From the NCBI GenBank assembly GCA_963807775.1, contig CAWECY010000010.1:124001-188000 (forward strand): DNA of 64,000 bases. The letters are read 5' to 3'. The notes under the pieces are model-generated. The model worked only from the letters and a program-made list of their open reading frames with translations, was not told the origin of the DNA and searched no databases. The translations under genes and the position numbers were made by a program. Source of the DNA: Bog-473 sp963807775 (lineage in GTDB: Bacteria > Actinomycetota > Acidimicrobiia > Acidimicrobiales > RAAP-2). Shown in pieces: positions 20,195 through 29,739 of this stretch (the first letter of the stretch is position 1; every line of letters begins with the position of its first letter).

Positions 20195-21471
20195 GACACC
20201 TCCTCGGTGACGGGCTCGGAGGCCGCCGCGGCGGCGATGTCATGGCGCAGCTGCATGCCCTCCCAGTCGATCGGTGCCGCCGCGGCGTAGGCGTTGGCCC
20301 GGGCCGCCGACAGCGTCGGAGCGACGGCGCTCACGCACAGCACGCGTCCGCCGCCGGTGTGGAAGGGGCCGTCGGCCCCGTGGCGCCGCGTGCCGGCGTG
20401 GAACACCGTGGTGCCCTCCACCGCGGCCGTCGACTGGCCCGAAGGCAGCAGTCCTTCGATGGGCTCGCCCAGGCGCGGGTGCTCGGGGTAACCCGCCGCG
20501 GCCAGGACGACACACACGCTGCTCTCACCCGAGAAGGTGGGCGGCGCCACCCCGTCCAGCCGGCCCTCGGCCACGGCCAGGAACAGCTCCGCCGCGTCGC
20601 CCGACAGCAGCGGCAGCACCACCTGGGTCTCGGGGTCGCCGAAGCGCACGTTGTACTCAATCACCTTGGGGCCCTCGGGCGTGAGCATGAGCCCGGCGTA
20701 CAACACGCCGCGGTAGTCGATGCCGCGCCGGATCAGCTCGGCCACCAGGGGCAGTACACACATGTCCATGATCTCTCCGACGGCACCGTCGTCGACGTGC
20801 GGCATCGGCGCGTAGGCCCCCATGCCGCCGGTGTTCGGGCCCTCGTCACCATCGCGCACGCGCTTGAAGTCCTGGGCCGGCACCAGGGGCACCGCCCGCA
20901 CCCCGTCGCAGAGCACGAGCAGCGAGCATTCCTCGCCGACCAGGCCCTCCTCGATCACCACGGTGCGGCCGGCGTCACCGAAGGAGGCGCCGGACAGTTT
21001 CGCCGTGACGTCCTCGCGGGCCTCCGCCAACGTCCGGGTCACCAGCACGCCCTTGCCGGCGGCCAGCCCGTCCGTCTTGATCACCCACGGCCCGGACAGA
21101 GATTCGAGGTAGGCGACGGCCTCCGCCACCTGGAGCGCGTCGAAGGTGCCGAAGCGGGCCGTCGGCACGCCCGCCGCGCTGAGCACCTCCTTCATGAAGG
21201 CCTTGGACCCCTCCAGCAGCGCCCCGTCGGCGCCCGGCCCGAGGACCGCCTTGCCCTCTCCCCGCAGCTGGTCGGCCAGGCCCGCCACCAGCGGCGCCTC
21301 GGGCCCGATGACGTACAGGTCGGCCGGCACGTCCTCGACCGGGAGGTCGGTCACGGTGATGGGCGCCGCCATGCCCGGGTTGCCCGGCGTGACCACGACG
21401 TCGGCCGTGCGCGCCAGCACGTGGGCGAGCGCGTGCTCGCGGCCTCCGCTGCCGACGACGCAGACCCTCAC
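20191..21471 (-). CDS. purD: Phosphoribosylamine-glycine ligase (GAR synthetase)
   Basis: 426 residues from GTG 21471. An ATP-grasp ligase joining glycine to phosphoribosylamine. Marks: VCVVGSGGREHALAHVLA, VIGPEAPLVAGLAD, VIKTDGLAAGKGV, AQDFKRVRDGDEGPNTGGMG, GVLYAGLMLTPEGPKVIEYN and VRFGDPETQVVLP. The start overlaps the purA stop by four bases and the stop overlaps purB. Confidence 0.96.
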   Translation of the reverse strand: MRVCVVGSGGREHALAHVLARTADVVVTPGNPGMAAPITVTDLPVEDVPADLYVIGPEAPLVAGLADQLRGEGKAVLGPGADGALLEGSKAFMKEVLSAAGVPTARFGTFDALQVAEAVAYLESLSGPWVIKTDGLAAGKGVLVTRTLAEAREDVTAKLSGASFGDAGRTVVIEEGLVGEECSLLVLCDGVRAVPLVPAQDFKRVRDGDEGPNTGGMGAYAPMPHVDDGAVGEIMDMCVLPLVAELIRRGIDYRGVLYAGLMLTPEGPKVIEYNVRFGDPETQVVLPLLSGDAAELFLAVAEGRLDGVAPPTFSGESSVCVVLAAAGYPEHPRLGEPIEGLLPSGQSTAAVEGTTVFHAGTRRHGADGPFHTGGGRVLCVSAVAPTLSAARANAYAAAAPIDWEGMQLRHDIAAAAASEPVTEEVS

Positions 21472-22751
21472 GCGGTGGCGAAGGAGACGGTCTGCTCGCG
21501 CCCCGGGCCGACGCCGACGAGGCGGACGGGAACGCCGATCTGCTGCGCCAGGAACTCGATGTAGTCCCGGGCCGCGGCCGGCAGGTCACCCGGCGACGTC
21601 GCCGCGGTGAGGTCGGTGCGCCAGCCGGGTAGCTCCTCGTAGATGGGCACCGCCTTGTGGAACGTCGACTGGTGGTAGGGCAGGTGGGTGTAGCGGATGC
21701 CGTCGGCCTCGTAGGCCACGCAGACCTTCACCGTTTCGAAGGTGTCGAGCACGTCCAGCTTGGTCAGCGCCACGTCGGTCATGGAGTTGAGGCGCACGGC
21801 TTGGCGCAGCATCACCGCGTCGAACCAGCCGCAACGGCGCTTGCGCCCCGTGTTGGTGCCGTACTCCTGACCGCGCTCGCACAGCAGCTCGCCCACGTCG
21901 TTCTCCTGCTCGGTCGGGAACGGACCGGCGCCGACCCGGGTCACGTAGGCCTTGGCGATGCCGATCACCCGCTCAATGTCCCGCGGCCCCAGCCCGCTGC
22001 CCGTGCACGCTCCGCCGGCGACCGGGTTGGACGAGGTGACGAACGGGTACGTGCCGTGGTCCAGGTCCAAGAAGGTGGCCTGGGCCCCCTCCAGCAGGAC
22101 CTGGCGCCCCTTGTCCAGGGCGTCGTGCACCATGCCGACGGTGTCGCCGACCATGGGCTCGATCCGCGGCGCGTACTCACCCAGGTAGTGGTCGGCGATG
22201 TCCGACGCCGAGAGCGGCAGGCGGTTGTAGACCTTGGCCAGGACGGCGTTCTTCTCCTTCAGGACCACGTCGAGCTTCTGGCGGAAGATCTTGGGGTCGA
22301 AGAGGTCCTGGACGCGCAGCCCGACGCGGGTGGCCTTGTCGGCGTAGGCGGGCCCGATGCCGCGCTTGGTCGTGCCCAGCGCGTTCTTGCCCAGGAAGCG
22401 CTCGGTCACCCGGTCCAGCTCCTGGTGGTACGGCATGATCAGGTGGGCGTTGCCGCTCACCACCAGCCGGCTGGTGTCGACGCCCCGGGACGACAGGCTG
22501 TCGAGCTCTTCGAGCAGCACCGCCGGGTCGACCACGACCCCGTTGCCGATGACCGGCGTGATGTGGTCATAGAGGATGCCGCTCGGGACCAACTGGAGTG
22601 CGTAGGCCTCTCCGTTGACCACGATGCGGTGGCCGGCGTTGTGGCCGCCCTGGTAGCGCACCACCATGTGCATCTCGGATGCGACCCGGTCGGTGAGCTT
22701 CCCCTTGCCCTCGTCGCCCCACTGCGTTCCGACCACCACGGTTGCGGGCAC
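21468..22751 (-). CDS. purA: Adenylosuccinate synthase
   Basis: 427 residues from GTG 22751, with CGGAGA about eight bases upstream. It makes adenylosuccinate from IMP, aspartate and GTP, the committed step to AMP. Motifs: VVVGTQWGDEGKGKLTD (P-loop with catalytic Asp), RYQGGHNAGH (catalytic His), GTTKRGIGPAYADK, LEGAQATFLDLDHGTYPFVT, GVGPGREQT. It heads purA-purD-purB-purC-purS-purQ, so AMP-branch and common-pathway genes are co-transcribed. I saw no riboswitch in the roughly 190 bases upstream. Confidence 0.97.
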   Translation of the reverse strand: MPATVVVGTQWGDEGKGKLTDRVASEMHMVVRYQGGHNAGHRIVVNGEAYALQLVPSGILYDHITPVIGNGVVVDPAVLLEELDSLSSRGVDTSRLVVSGNAHLIMPYHQELDRVTERFLGKNALGTTKRGIGPAYADKATRVGLRVQDLFDPKIFRQKLDVVLKEKNAVLAKVYNRLPLSASDIADHYLGEYAPRIEPMVGDTVGMVHDALDKGRQVLLEGAQATFLDLDHGTYPFVTSSNPVAGGACTGSGLGPRDIERVIGIAKAYVTRVGAGPFPTEQENDVGELLCERGQEYGTNTGRKRRCGWFDAVMLRQAVRLNSMTDVALTKLDVLDTFETVKVCVAYEADGIRYTHLPYHQSTFHKAVPIYEELPGWRTDLTAATSPGDLPAAARDYIEFLAQQIGVPVRLVGVGPGREQTVSFATA

Positions 22752-22943
22752 ACGTTTTCTCCGTTCGTCGCTTCGGATTACGCACCAGTGTACCGCTCCC
22801 CGAAAAGGCAGCCCCGATGTGGGGGTCCGGAAATGGAGGCCCGAGCGGAGGTCCCGACTGCGGCGTTTCGGTCCTGCGCCTGCGGGTATTCCCGAGAGAG
22901 CGCCGGGGCAGGGCGCCGGGCGTCGAGCGGAATGGGGTGGGCG

Positions 22944-23519
22944 ATGGAGTCCGAGCTGCAGCACGTGCATGTGGCCTTCGTGGTGGCCAACGAGGGGATC
23001 GAGGAGGCGGAGCTCCTCCGGCCCTGGCGCGGGGTGGTCAACGCCGGCGCCGAGGCCGAGCTGGTGGCGCCCGCCGCGGGGTTCGCCCAGATCGTGCGAG
23101 GAGGCTCCCCGGTCGGCGGCTTCCCTGTGGACCGGGTGACCGACGGCGCCGGGGCGGCCGCCTACGACGCCGTCGTCCTACCCGGGGGCGCGGTCAACGC
23201 CGACGAGCTGCGCACCGACGCCGCCGCCGTCGACTTCCTGATGGCCATGTTCGAGGCGGGCAAGCCGGTGGCCGCGGTGTCCCACGGCGTCACCCCCCTC
23301 ATCGACGGCGACCTGCTGGCGGGGCGCACGGTGACCTCGTGTCCCAGCCTGCAGACGGACATGCGCAACGCACGCGCCCACTGGGTCGACCGCGAGGTTG
23401 TCGTGTGCCGCGCCGGCATCAACACGCTGGTCACCGCCCGCACCGCCGCCGACCTCGGCGCGTTCTGTCACGCCCTCACGGCGGAACTCGCCCGTCCGCC
23501 GGCCTCGGCGGCCGTCTGA
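22944..23519 (+). CDS. DJ-1/PfpI family protein with Cys-to-Ser change at the nucleophile
   Basis: 191 residues from ATG 22944 (ATG 22932 possible). The flavodoxin-like DJ-1/PfpI fold is seen in VHVAFVVANEGIEEAELLRP (with the usual Glu), YDAVVLPGGAVNADELR, then KPVAAVSHGVTPLI and GRTVTSCPSLQTDMRNA. Family members of the YhbO/PfpI type have Cys-His-Gly at the nucleophile elbow; here it reads Ser113-His114-Gly. This argues against the deglycase or protease chemistry claimed for the family, unless Ser substitutes. Divergent from purA. Confidence 0.85.
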   Translation: MESELQHVHVAFVVANEGIEEAELLRPWRGVVNAGAEAELVAPAAGFAQIVRGGSPVGGFPVDRVTDGAGAAAYDAVVLPGGAVNADELRTDAAAVDFLMAMFEAGKPVAAVSHGVTPLIDGDLLAGRTVTSCPSLQTDMRNARAHWVDREVVVCRAGINTLVTARTAADLGAFCHALTAELARPPASAAV

Positions 23520-23545
23520 CCGTGCGCACGGCCGGGGGACCCGGG

Positions 23546-23571
23546 GCGACCGGACCGCCCTGGCCGGTCGC
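23546..23571. terminator. Hairpin between convergent genes
   Basis: GCGACCGG and CCGGTCGC make a perfect 8-bp stem with a 10-base loop, between the stop of the DJ-1/PfpI gene (23519) and the stop of the convergent peptidase gene (23581). No clear U-tract. Confidence 0.45.
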
Positions 23572-23580
23572 CTGCGGTCG

Positions 23581-25497
23581 TCAGAAACCGCTCGCCGCGA
23601 TGATCGACCCGTTCAGATGTGTCCCCGCCATGCCGCCATCGTTCGGGGCGTCCCCGAAATTGCTGACGGCGCCCAAGGCAGAAGAGACCCAGTAGCCCCC
23701 ACCGTCGGAGGTGGCGAAGATGGCCGTGGCGGGGTCCAGGGCGTTGAAGTCGGTCGATGGCGGCGAACCGAGGTTCCCCGCGTCGCCGTATCCGTACACC
23801 TGACCGTCGCTGAGGAGGACCCAGTAGCCCCCTCCGTTCGGGGTGGCCACCGCGGAGGTGACGGTGCCGTGCCCGGGTGAGCCGAGGTCGGGGGCGTCGC
23901 CGAAGGTGTAGACGTTCCCCGTCGAGGTCATCAGCCAGTAGCCGTTCCCGCTGGCGTCCGGCATGACGGCGACCGCCGAGCCCGAACAGCCGCCGATGCC
24001 CGGGCACGACCCGGCGAAGTGGGCGTCCCCGAAGGCAAAGACGCCTCCGTCGGAGGCGACCATGAAGTAGCCGTTGTCATCGTGGGAGGGCACCATGCCG
24101 ATGATCGGTGCATTCAGGCTGTTCGGCAGGCCCGAGCCGGCTGGGTGCAGGCCGAGGCCGGGAATGGAGCCATAGAACACGGTGTCGCCGTAGGAGAAGA
24201 CACCTCCGTCGGAGGCGTCGAGCCAGTAGCCACCGTCGTCGTGGGTGGGCACGATCCCGACCACGGGTCGCTGCAGCTTCAGGCTTCCGGTCGATCCGTC
24301 GAAGTTGGCACTGCCGAAGTTGAAGATCCCGCCGTCGGAGCCCACGAGCCAATAGCCGTGGGGCGGCGGCGCCACGACCCCGATGCCGGTCGTACTGCTC
24401 GAGCTGTCGGAGTTCGCATCACCCGAGTACTGCCCCGTGACGACATCGTTGCCCAACGGCGCGTTACTCGCCGCGCACGATCCGGACCCGCCGGACAAGG
24501 TTGCCGTGCAGAGCTGCGTCCCTCCGGCGCTGAAGACGACGGTCCCCGTCGGCACGGGGCCGGGTGACGTCACCGAGGCGGAATAGGCCACCGGGGTCCC
24601 GTACGTCGACGTCCCCGGGTTGGCAGAGACCGCGGTCGCGGTCGGCTCAGGCACGAAGGTGATCACGAACGAACCGGCGGAAAAACTGCCGGGGTACGCG
24701 ATGACGTTCCCGACGCTGTCAACCATGTCCACGGGAGTGGTGACGACCGAGCCGGGGTCTGTCGCGTCCAACGACGCCCCGGTGAATCGGGCCGAACCGA
24801 AGTTCGCCAGATAGGGCTGCGGATCGGTCGACGCGGCCGGGAGCTCCTCGATCCACTCGGCGGAGTCGCCGGGTCCGGTGTAGGTCAGCGGACCCGATGC
24901 GCTGTTCCCCGATGTGACGTCGCTGATCGAAAGCGTCCAACTGGTTCCGGAATCCTGATAGATCGACGCCTCCATCTGATCGCCGGGCGACACGCCGCCC
25001 ACCACCACGGCCGCACTGGGGTAGAGCTCGTACCAGGCGAAATACTCCGTTTCTCCGTTTTCGGTCGCCTGCGTCGTCCCGGTCTGGATGATTGAGCCCG
25101 GTGACTCCGGGCTCCCGTCGATCCCGATCCACGTCGACGACGCCTCGAGCGTCGCGGTGGGCTGCACCGTTGGCACGACCCAGTCCGCCGAGACGCCGGT
25201 GAAGGTCGTCCCCGTCGCCAGTTCTCCGGACCAGTTCAGGGACGCGGGTGTGTAGGCCGTGCCCGGGACACGGGGCTCCGTCGGGGTCACCCAGTGGGCC
25301 GGACCCCCAGGCTGCACCTGCGACTGGGACGCGGCGAGTAGGTGACCCACGTCTGACCAGGACCCGGCCGGCGTCGAAACCGGGGCGTGATTCGCATTCT
25401 GCGCCCCCGCCGCCGACACACCGGCCGCGCCGACCAGACCACCCGCGACCAGCACCAGAGCCACCAACCGCCCGCACCCACGCCTCGCGCTCACCAC
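23581..25497 (-). CDS. Secreted G1-family (glutamic) peptidase with Ig-like domain and C-terminal repeats
   Basis: 638 residues from GTG 25497, preceded by GGGAGG. A signal peptide occupies the first 32 residues (LVALVLVAGGLVGAAGVSAA). The G1/eqolisin domain spans about 75-270: NWSGELATG, VSADWVVPTVQ, STWIGIDGSPES, IIQTG with the catalytic Gln (Q138), FAWYELYPS, and AEWIEE with the catalytic Glu (E218). By comparison with scytalidoglutamic peptidase both catalytic residues are present. Next comes an Ig-like repeat (about 285-375: STYGTPVAYSASVTSPG). The C-terminus has about five or six repeats of the form GYWLVGSDGGIFNFG, probably a beta-propeller or cell-surface module. Likely secreted and active at acid pH (family knowledge). 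Confidence 0.85.
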   Translation of the reverse strand: MVSARRGCGRLVALVLVAGGLVGAAGVSAAGAQNANHAPVSTPAGSWSDVGHLLAASQSQVQPGGPAHWVTPTEPRVPGTAYTPASLNWSGELATGTTFTGVSADWVVPTVQPTATLEASSTWIGIDGSPESPGSIIQTGTTQATENGETEYFAWYELYPSAAVVVGGVSPGDQMEASIYQDSGTSWTLSISDVTSGNSASGPLTYTGPGDSAEWIEELPAASTDPQPYLANFGSARFTGASLDATDPGSVVTTPVDMVDSVGNVIAYPGSFSAGSFVITFVPEPTATAVSANPGTSTYGTPVAYSASVTSPGPVPTGTVVFSAGGTQLCTATLSGGSGSCAASNAPLGNDVVTGQYSGDANSDSSSSTTGIGVVAPPPHGYWLVGSDGGIFNFGSANFDGSTGSLKLQRPVVGIVPTHDDGGYWLDASDGGVFSYGDTVFYGSIPGLGLHPAGSGLPNSLNAPIIGMVPSHDDNGYFMVASDGGVFAFGDAHFAGSCPGIGGCSGSAVAVMPDASGNGYWLMTSTGNVYTFGDAPDLGSPGHGTVTSAVATPNGGGYWVLLSDGQVYGYGDAGNLGSPPSTDFNALDPATAIFATSDGGGYWVSSALGAVSNFGDAPNDGGMAGTHLNGSIIAASGF

Positions 25498-25647
25498 GTC
25501 GTCGGCCTCCCGCTTTCGTTCCGGCGGCGCGAGGCTCCCCACGGGAGATTCGGGCCGGAGCTCACGGTGTCCTATCGGCCGTCTAACGGCAACTCTTAAT
25601 TGCCAATTGCCCCTTTTGACTGCCCGCCCCCGCCGCTGAGCGACCGC

Positions 25648-28138
25648 CTACCGCAGCACGATCGTGTCGCCCTCCACGTCGACGGTGACCGTCGCTCCCT
25701 CCAGGTACTTCCCCTCGAGCAACGCCAGTGCCAACGGGTCCTCGATGTTCCGCTGCAGCAGCCGGCGCAGCGGCCGCGCCCCGTAGTTGGGGTCGTAGCC
25801 GGTGAGGGCCAGCCACTGCTCTGCGTCCGGCGTCACCACCAGAGACAGGCGACGCTCGGCCAAGCGGGACCGCAGCCGATCCAGCTGGATCCCTACGATG
25901 ACGGCAAGGTCCGCCTCGCTCAGCGGCCGGAAGCGCACGATCTCGTCGATGCGGTTGATGAACTCGGGCTTGAAGTAGTCCGATGGCTCGCCCTTGAGGT
26001 TCGACGTCATGATGAGCACGGTGTTGGTGAAGTCCACGGTGCGTCCCTGGCCGTCCGTCAGGCGCCCGTCCTCGAGCACCTGCAACAGAATGTTGAACAC
26101 GTCCGGGTTCGCCTTCTCCAGCTCGTCGAGCAGGACGACCGAATACGGCCGACGCCGCACCGCCTCGGTCAGCTGACCGCCCTCGTCGTAGCCGACATAC
26201 CCTGGCGGCGCGCCCACGAGCCGCGACACGGTGTGCTTCTCCTGGTACTCGCTCATGTCGATGCGGATCATCGCCCGCTCGTCGTCGAAGAGGTACTCGG
26301 CCAGGGCACGGGCCAGCTCTGTCTTGCCCACACCGGTCGGCCCGAGGAAGAGGAACGACCCAATGGGCCGGTTGGGGTCGCTCAGCCCGGCCCGGCTGCG
26401 CCGGATGGCGTTGGCGACGGCGGAGACCGCCTCGTCCTGCCCCACCACGCGCTCGTGGAGCGTCGACTCCAGGCGCACCAGTTTCTGCACCTCGCCCTCC
26501 ATGAGCCGCGACACGGGCACGCCGGTCCACCGCGACACCACCTCGGCGATGTCCTCGGGGTCGACCTCCTCCTTCAAGAAGCGTGTGCCGGCCTGCAGCT
26601 TGGCCAGGTCCTCGTTGGCCTCCTCGATGCGCCGCTCCAGGTCGGGCAGCTCGCCGTAACGGATGGCCGCGGCACCGGCGAGGTCGGCGTCGCGTTCCAG
26701 CCGCGCCGCCTCCTCTTCCTTGGTGTTCTTCTCCTCCTGCAGCTGGCTGACGGCATTGAGGTAGCTCTTCTCCTGCTCCCAGTGGGCCGCCATGGAGTCG
26801 CGCTGCTCGCTCATCTCGGCCAGCTCGCGCTGCAGGCGCTCCAGGCGCTCCTTCGACGCGTCGTCGCTCTCCTTCTCCAACGCCAGCTTCTCGATCTCGA
26901 GCTGGCGGATGCGCCGCGAGATCTGGTCGAGCTCGGTCGGCATGGAGTCGATCTCGATACGCAATTTCGAGGCCGCCTCGTCAATGAGGTCGATGGCCTT
27001 GTCGGGCAGGAAGCGCCCGGTCACGTAGCGGTCCGACAGCACGGCGGCCGCCACCGAGCGCGGCATCCTGGATGCGCACCTTGTGGTGCGCCATGTAGCG
27101 CTCGGACAGCCCGCGCAGGATGGCGATGGTGTCCTCCACCGAGGGCTCGCCCACGAACACGGGCTGGAAGCGCCGCTCCAGTGCGGCGTCCTTCTCAATG
27201 GACGTGCGGTACTCGTCCAGCGTGGTGGCGCCGATCAGGCGCAGCTCGCCCCGGGCCAGCATCGGCTTGATCATCTGGCCGGCATCCATGGCGCCCTCGG
27301 CCGCCCCGGCGCCGACGATGGTGTGCAGCTCGTCGATGAACGTGATGATCTCGCCCTCGGCGTCGGTGATCTCCTTGAGCACCGCCTTGAGGCGCTCCTC
27401 GAACTCGCCCCGGTACTTGGCGCCGGCCACCATGGAGCCCAGGTCGAGCGCCACCACGCGCTTGCCCTTCAGGCCCTCGGGCACGTCGCCCTCGATGATC
27501 CGGTTGGCCAGACCCTCGACGATGGCCGTCTTGCCCACGCCGGGCTCGCCGATGAGCACCGGGTTGTTCTTGGTCCGCCGCGACAGGACCTGGATCACCC
27601 GCCGGATCTCCTCGTCCCGCCCGATGACCGGATCGAGCTTGCCGTCGCGTGCCGCCTCGGTCAGGTCACGCCCGTACTTGGCCAGCGCCTGGTAGGTCTG
27701 CTCGGGGTCCTGGGTGCTGACGCGGTGGTTGCCCCGCACGGCGCGCAGCGCCGTCAGCAGCGTCTCCCTGGTCACGCCGATCTGGTCGGCCAGCGCCAGC
27801 ACCAGGTGCTCGACCGAGACATAGTCGTCGCCCAGGTCGCGCCGGATGGCGTCGGCCTCCTCCAGCACGGCTCGGGCGTCGCGGGACAGGCCGGGCTCCG
27901 AGCCGCCAGCGGCCTGGGGCAGCCGGATGAGCTGGTCGTGCACCTTGCCCGCCAGCGCGTCGGGGTCGACGCCCACCTGCGAGAGCAGCGGGCGCGTCAT
28001 GGTCTCCTGCTGCTGGAGCAGCGCGTCGAGCAGATGCGCCGGAGTCAGCTCGGGGTGGTTCGACGACGCGGCGTGGCCCGTGGCCGCGCTGAAGGCGGCC
28101 TTGGTGTTGTTGGTCCAGCGTTCTGGGTCTATCGGCAC
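25648..28138 (-). CDS. clpB: Disaggregase ClpB, one frameshift
   Basis: Hsp104/ClpB AAA+ unfoldase that works with DnaK. Order: Clp_N (ELTPAHLLDALLQQQETMT), first Walker A (LIGEPGVGKTAIVEGLA) and Walker B (IITFIDELHTIVGAG), coiled-coil middle domain (about 400-520: LEIEKLALEKESDD), second Walker A (FLGPTGVGKTELARALAE), pore loop PPGYVGYDEGG and a C-terminal GARPLRRLLQRNIEDPLA. Near 27054 the conserved IQDAALVAAAVLSDRY is broken by one extra G (CTCGGTGGC), splitting the gene into two frames that together have normal length. Very likely a consensus error. Last gene of the HspR operon. Confidence 0.94.
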
Positions 28139-28193
28139 TCTTCGTATCTCTCTGACTCGGCCCCTCCGGCCACTCCTCTGTCCATGTTCCGCT

Positions 28194-28616
28194 TCACTTC
28201 TCTGTTCCCGGCCGGAACCGGTACGGCACCGGGGCCTGGCGCAGCGGCACCAGGTCGCGCCGGTACTGGCGGTGCGTGGCCGCCACGGCGTCGACGGCCT
28301 GGGCCTGCACCTCGGCCACCTCGGCCTGGAGCCGGGCCACCTCGGCCTCGAGCTGCAGCACCCGGCGCACCCCTTCGAGGTTGAGCCCGGTCGCCGTCAG
28401 CTCCTGGATGTGGCGCAGGCGCTCCAGGTCCCGCTCGGAGAAGCGCCGGCTGCCCCCGCTCGTGCGCAACGGGTCCAGGAGACCCTTGCGCTCGTAGATG
28501 CGCAGGGTCTGCGGGTGCATCCCCGTGAGCTCGGCCGCCACCGAGATCACGTAGACGGCGGCGTTGGCGTCGCGCCGCCCACTCTCCGGACTGGTCCCGG
28601 CCATGGCGGCCATCAC
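28194..28616 (-). CDS. hspR: MerR-family heat-shock repressor HspR
   Basis: 140 residues. The DNA-binding MerR helix-turn-helix is VYVISVAAELTGMHPQTLRI followed by YERKGLLDPLRTSGGSRRFS, the HspR version. A coiled-coil dimer region follows (LEAEVARLQAEVAEVQAQAV). HspR binds HAIR operators with DnaK as co-repressor (established in Streptomyces and Mycobacterium); a HAIR-like sequence precedes dnaK here. The GTG start at 28616 overlaps the dnaJ stop (GTGA); ATG 28604 is an alternative. Confidence 0.93.
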   Translation of the reverse strand: MMAAMAGTSPESGRRDANAAVYVISVAAELTGMHPQTLRIYERKGLLDPLRTSGGSRRFSERDLERLRHIQELTATGLNLEGVRRVLQLEAEVARLQAEVAEVQAQAVDAVAATHRQYRRDLVPLRQAPVPYRFRPGTEK

Positions 28617-29731
28617 CCCTCCACCGCCTGCCGCGGCGCGGCCTCGGTCACCTCGGCCAGCGACTCCACCGCCGCCCGCTGCTCGTCGGTCAGCTCGGTC
28701 GGCACCAGCACGTCCACCTTGACCATGAGGTCGCCGGGCTTGGCGCCGTTGCGGCCCGAGCCGCTCGGCACGCCGCGCCCGCGCACGCGCAGCACGCGCC
28801 CCGACTGCGTGCCGGGCGGCACCTTCAGCGTCACCTTGCTGTCCAGGGTGGGCACCGTGATCGTCGTCCCGAGCGCCGCCTCGGGGAAGGTCACCGGCAC
28901 CGTCACGGTCAGGTTGCGCCCGGAGCGCCCGAAGACCGCGTGCTTGGCCACGTGCACCACGACGTAGAGGTCACCCGCGGGCGCCATGCCCTGACCGGGC
29001 GCGCCCCGCCCCTTGACCCGGATGCGCTGCCCGTCCTCCACCCCGGCCGGGATGCGCACCTTGACGCTGCGCACCTTCTGCTCGGTGCCCGTCCCGTGGC
29101 AGACCGGGCAGGGTGTGTCGAACAGCGTGCCCCGGCCCATGCAGTCGGGGCACACCGTGCTCAGCGAGAAAAGGCCCTGGTTGTCGTTGAGGCTCCCGGT
29201 CCCGCCGCAGCGCGGGCAGGTGTGGGTCGAGGTCCCGGGCGCCGCCCCGCTGCCGCGGCAGTTCGAGCAGCGCACCTCCTGGGGCACGTTGACCGAGGTG
29301 GTGACCCCGTGCACGGCGTCCTGGAAGGACAGGTGCAGCTGGGCCTCCATGTCGGCCCCGCGCTGGGGCCCGCGCCGGGTCGTCGTGCGCCGGCCCCCCG
29401 CGCCGCCACCGCCGAAGAGGTTGCCGAACAGGTCGGACAGGTCGCCCATGTCCTCCATGCGGAAGGTGCCGCCGCCGCCCGGGGTGCCGAAGCCCCCGAT
29501 GGGGCCGTGCGCCCGGACCTCGTCGTACTCCTTGCGCTTCTCGGCGTCGCCCAGCACGTCGTAGGCCGCACTGATCTCCTTGAAGCGCTCCTCCGAGCCC
29601 GGATTGGCGTCAGGGTGGTACTGCTTGGCCAGCTTCCTGTAGGCGCGCGTGATCTCCTTGTCCGACGCCGTGGGGACGACGCCGAGCTCCTTGTAGTAGT
29701 CCTTCTCGAACCATTCGCGCTGTGCGGCCAC
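28613..29731 (-). CDS. dnaJ: Chaperone DnaJ
   Basis: 372 residues. J domain with YRKLAKQYHPDANPGSEERF (HPD motif), a Gly/Phe region (GGFGTPGGGGTF, DLFGNLFGGGGAGG), four zinc-finger repeats (CSNCRGSG, CPRCGGTG, CPDCMGRG, CPVCHGTG) and the C-terminal substrate-binding part (VRIPAGVEDGQRIRVKGRG). A type I Hsp40 that stimulates DnaK ATPase. It lies nine bases after grpE and overlaps hspR. Confidence 0.96.
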   Translation of the reverse strand: MAAQREWFEKDYYKELGVVPTASDKEITRAYRKLAKQYHPDANPGSEERFKEISAAYDVLGDAEKRKEYDEVRAHGPIGGFGTPGGGGTFRMEDMGDLSDLFGNLFGGGGAGGRRTTTRRGPQRGADMEAQLHLSFQDAVHGVTTSVNVPQEVRCSNCRGSGAAPGTSTHTCPRCGGTGSLNDNQGLFSLSTVCPDCMGRGTLFDTPCPVCHGTGTEQKVRSVKVRIPAGVEDGQRIRVKGRGAPGQGMAPAGDLYVVVHVAKHAVFGRSGRNLTVTVPVTFPEAALGTTITVPTLDSKVTLKVPPGTQSGRVLRVRGRGVPSGSGRNGAKPGDLMVKVDVLVPTELTDEQRAAVESLAEVTEAAPRQAVEG

Positions 29732-29739
29732 GGGTCAGC

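Noticed and set aside
18926..20290. 454-codon plus-strand frame opposite purB
   Set aside because: Shadow of purB, which has the full family signature on the other strand.
22752..22943. Purine riboswitch upstream of purA
   Set aside because: No conserved purine-aptamer core or antiterminator pattern visible in this short gap.
25600..27270. 556-codon plus-strand frame opposite clpB
   Set aside because: His/Gln/Leu-rich antisense of clpB with no recognisable domain.
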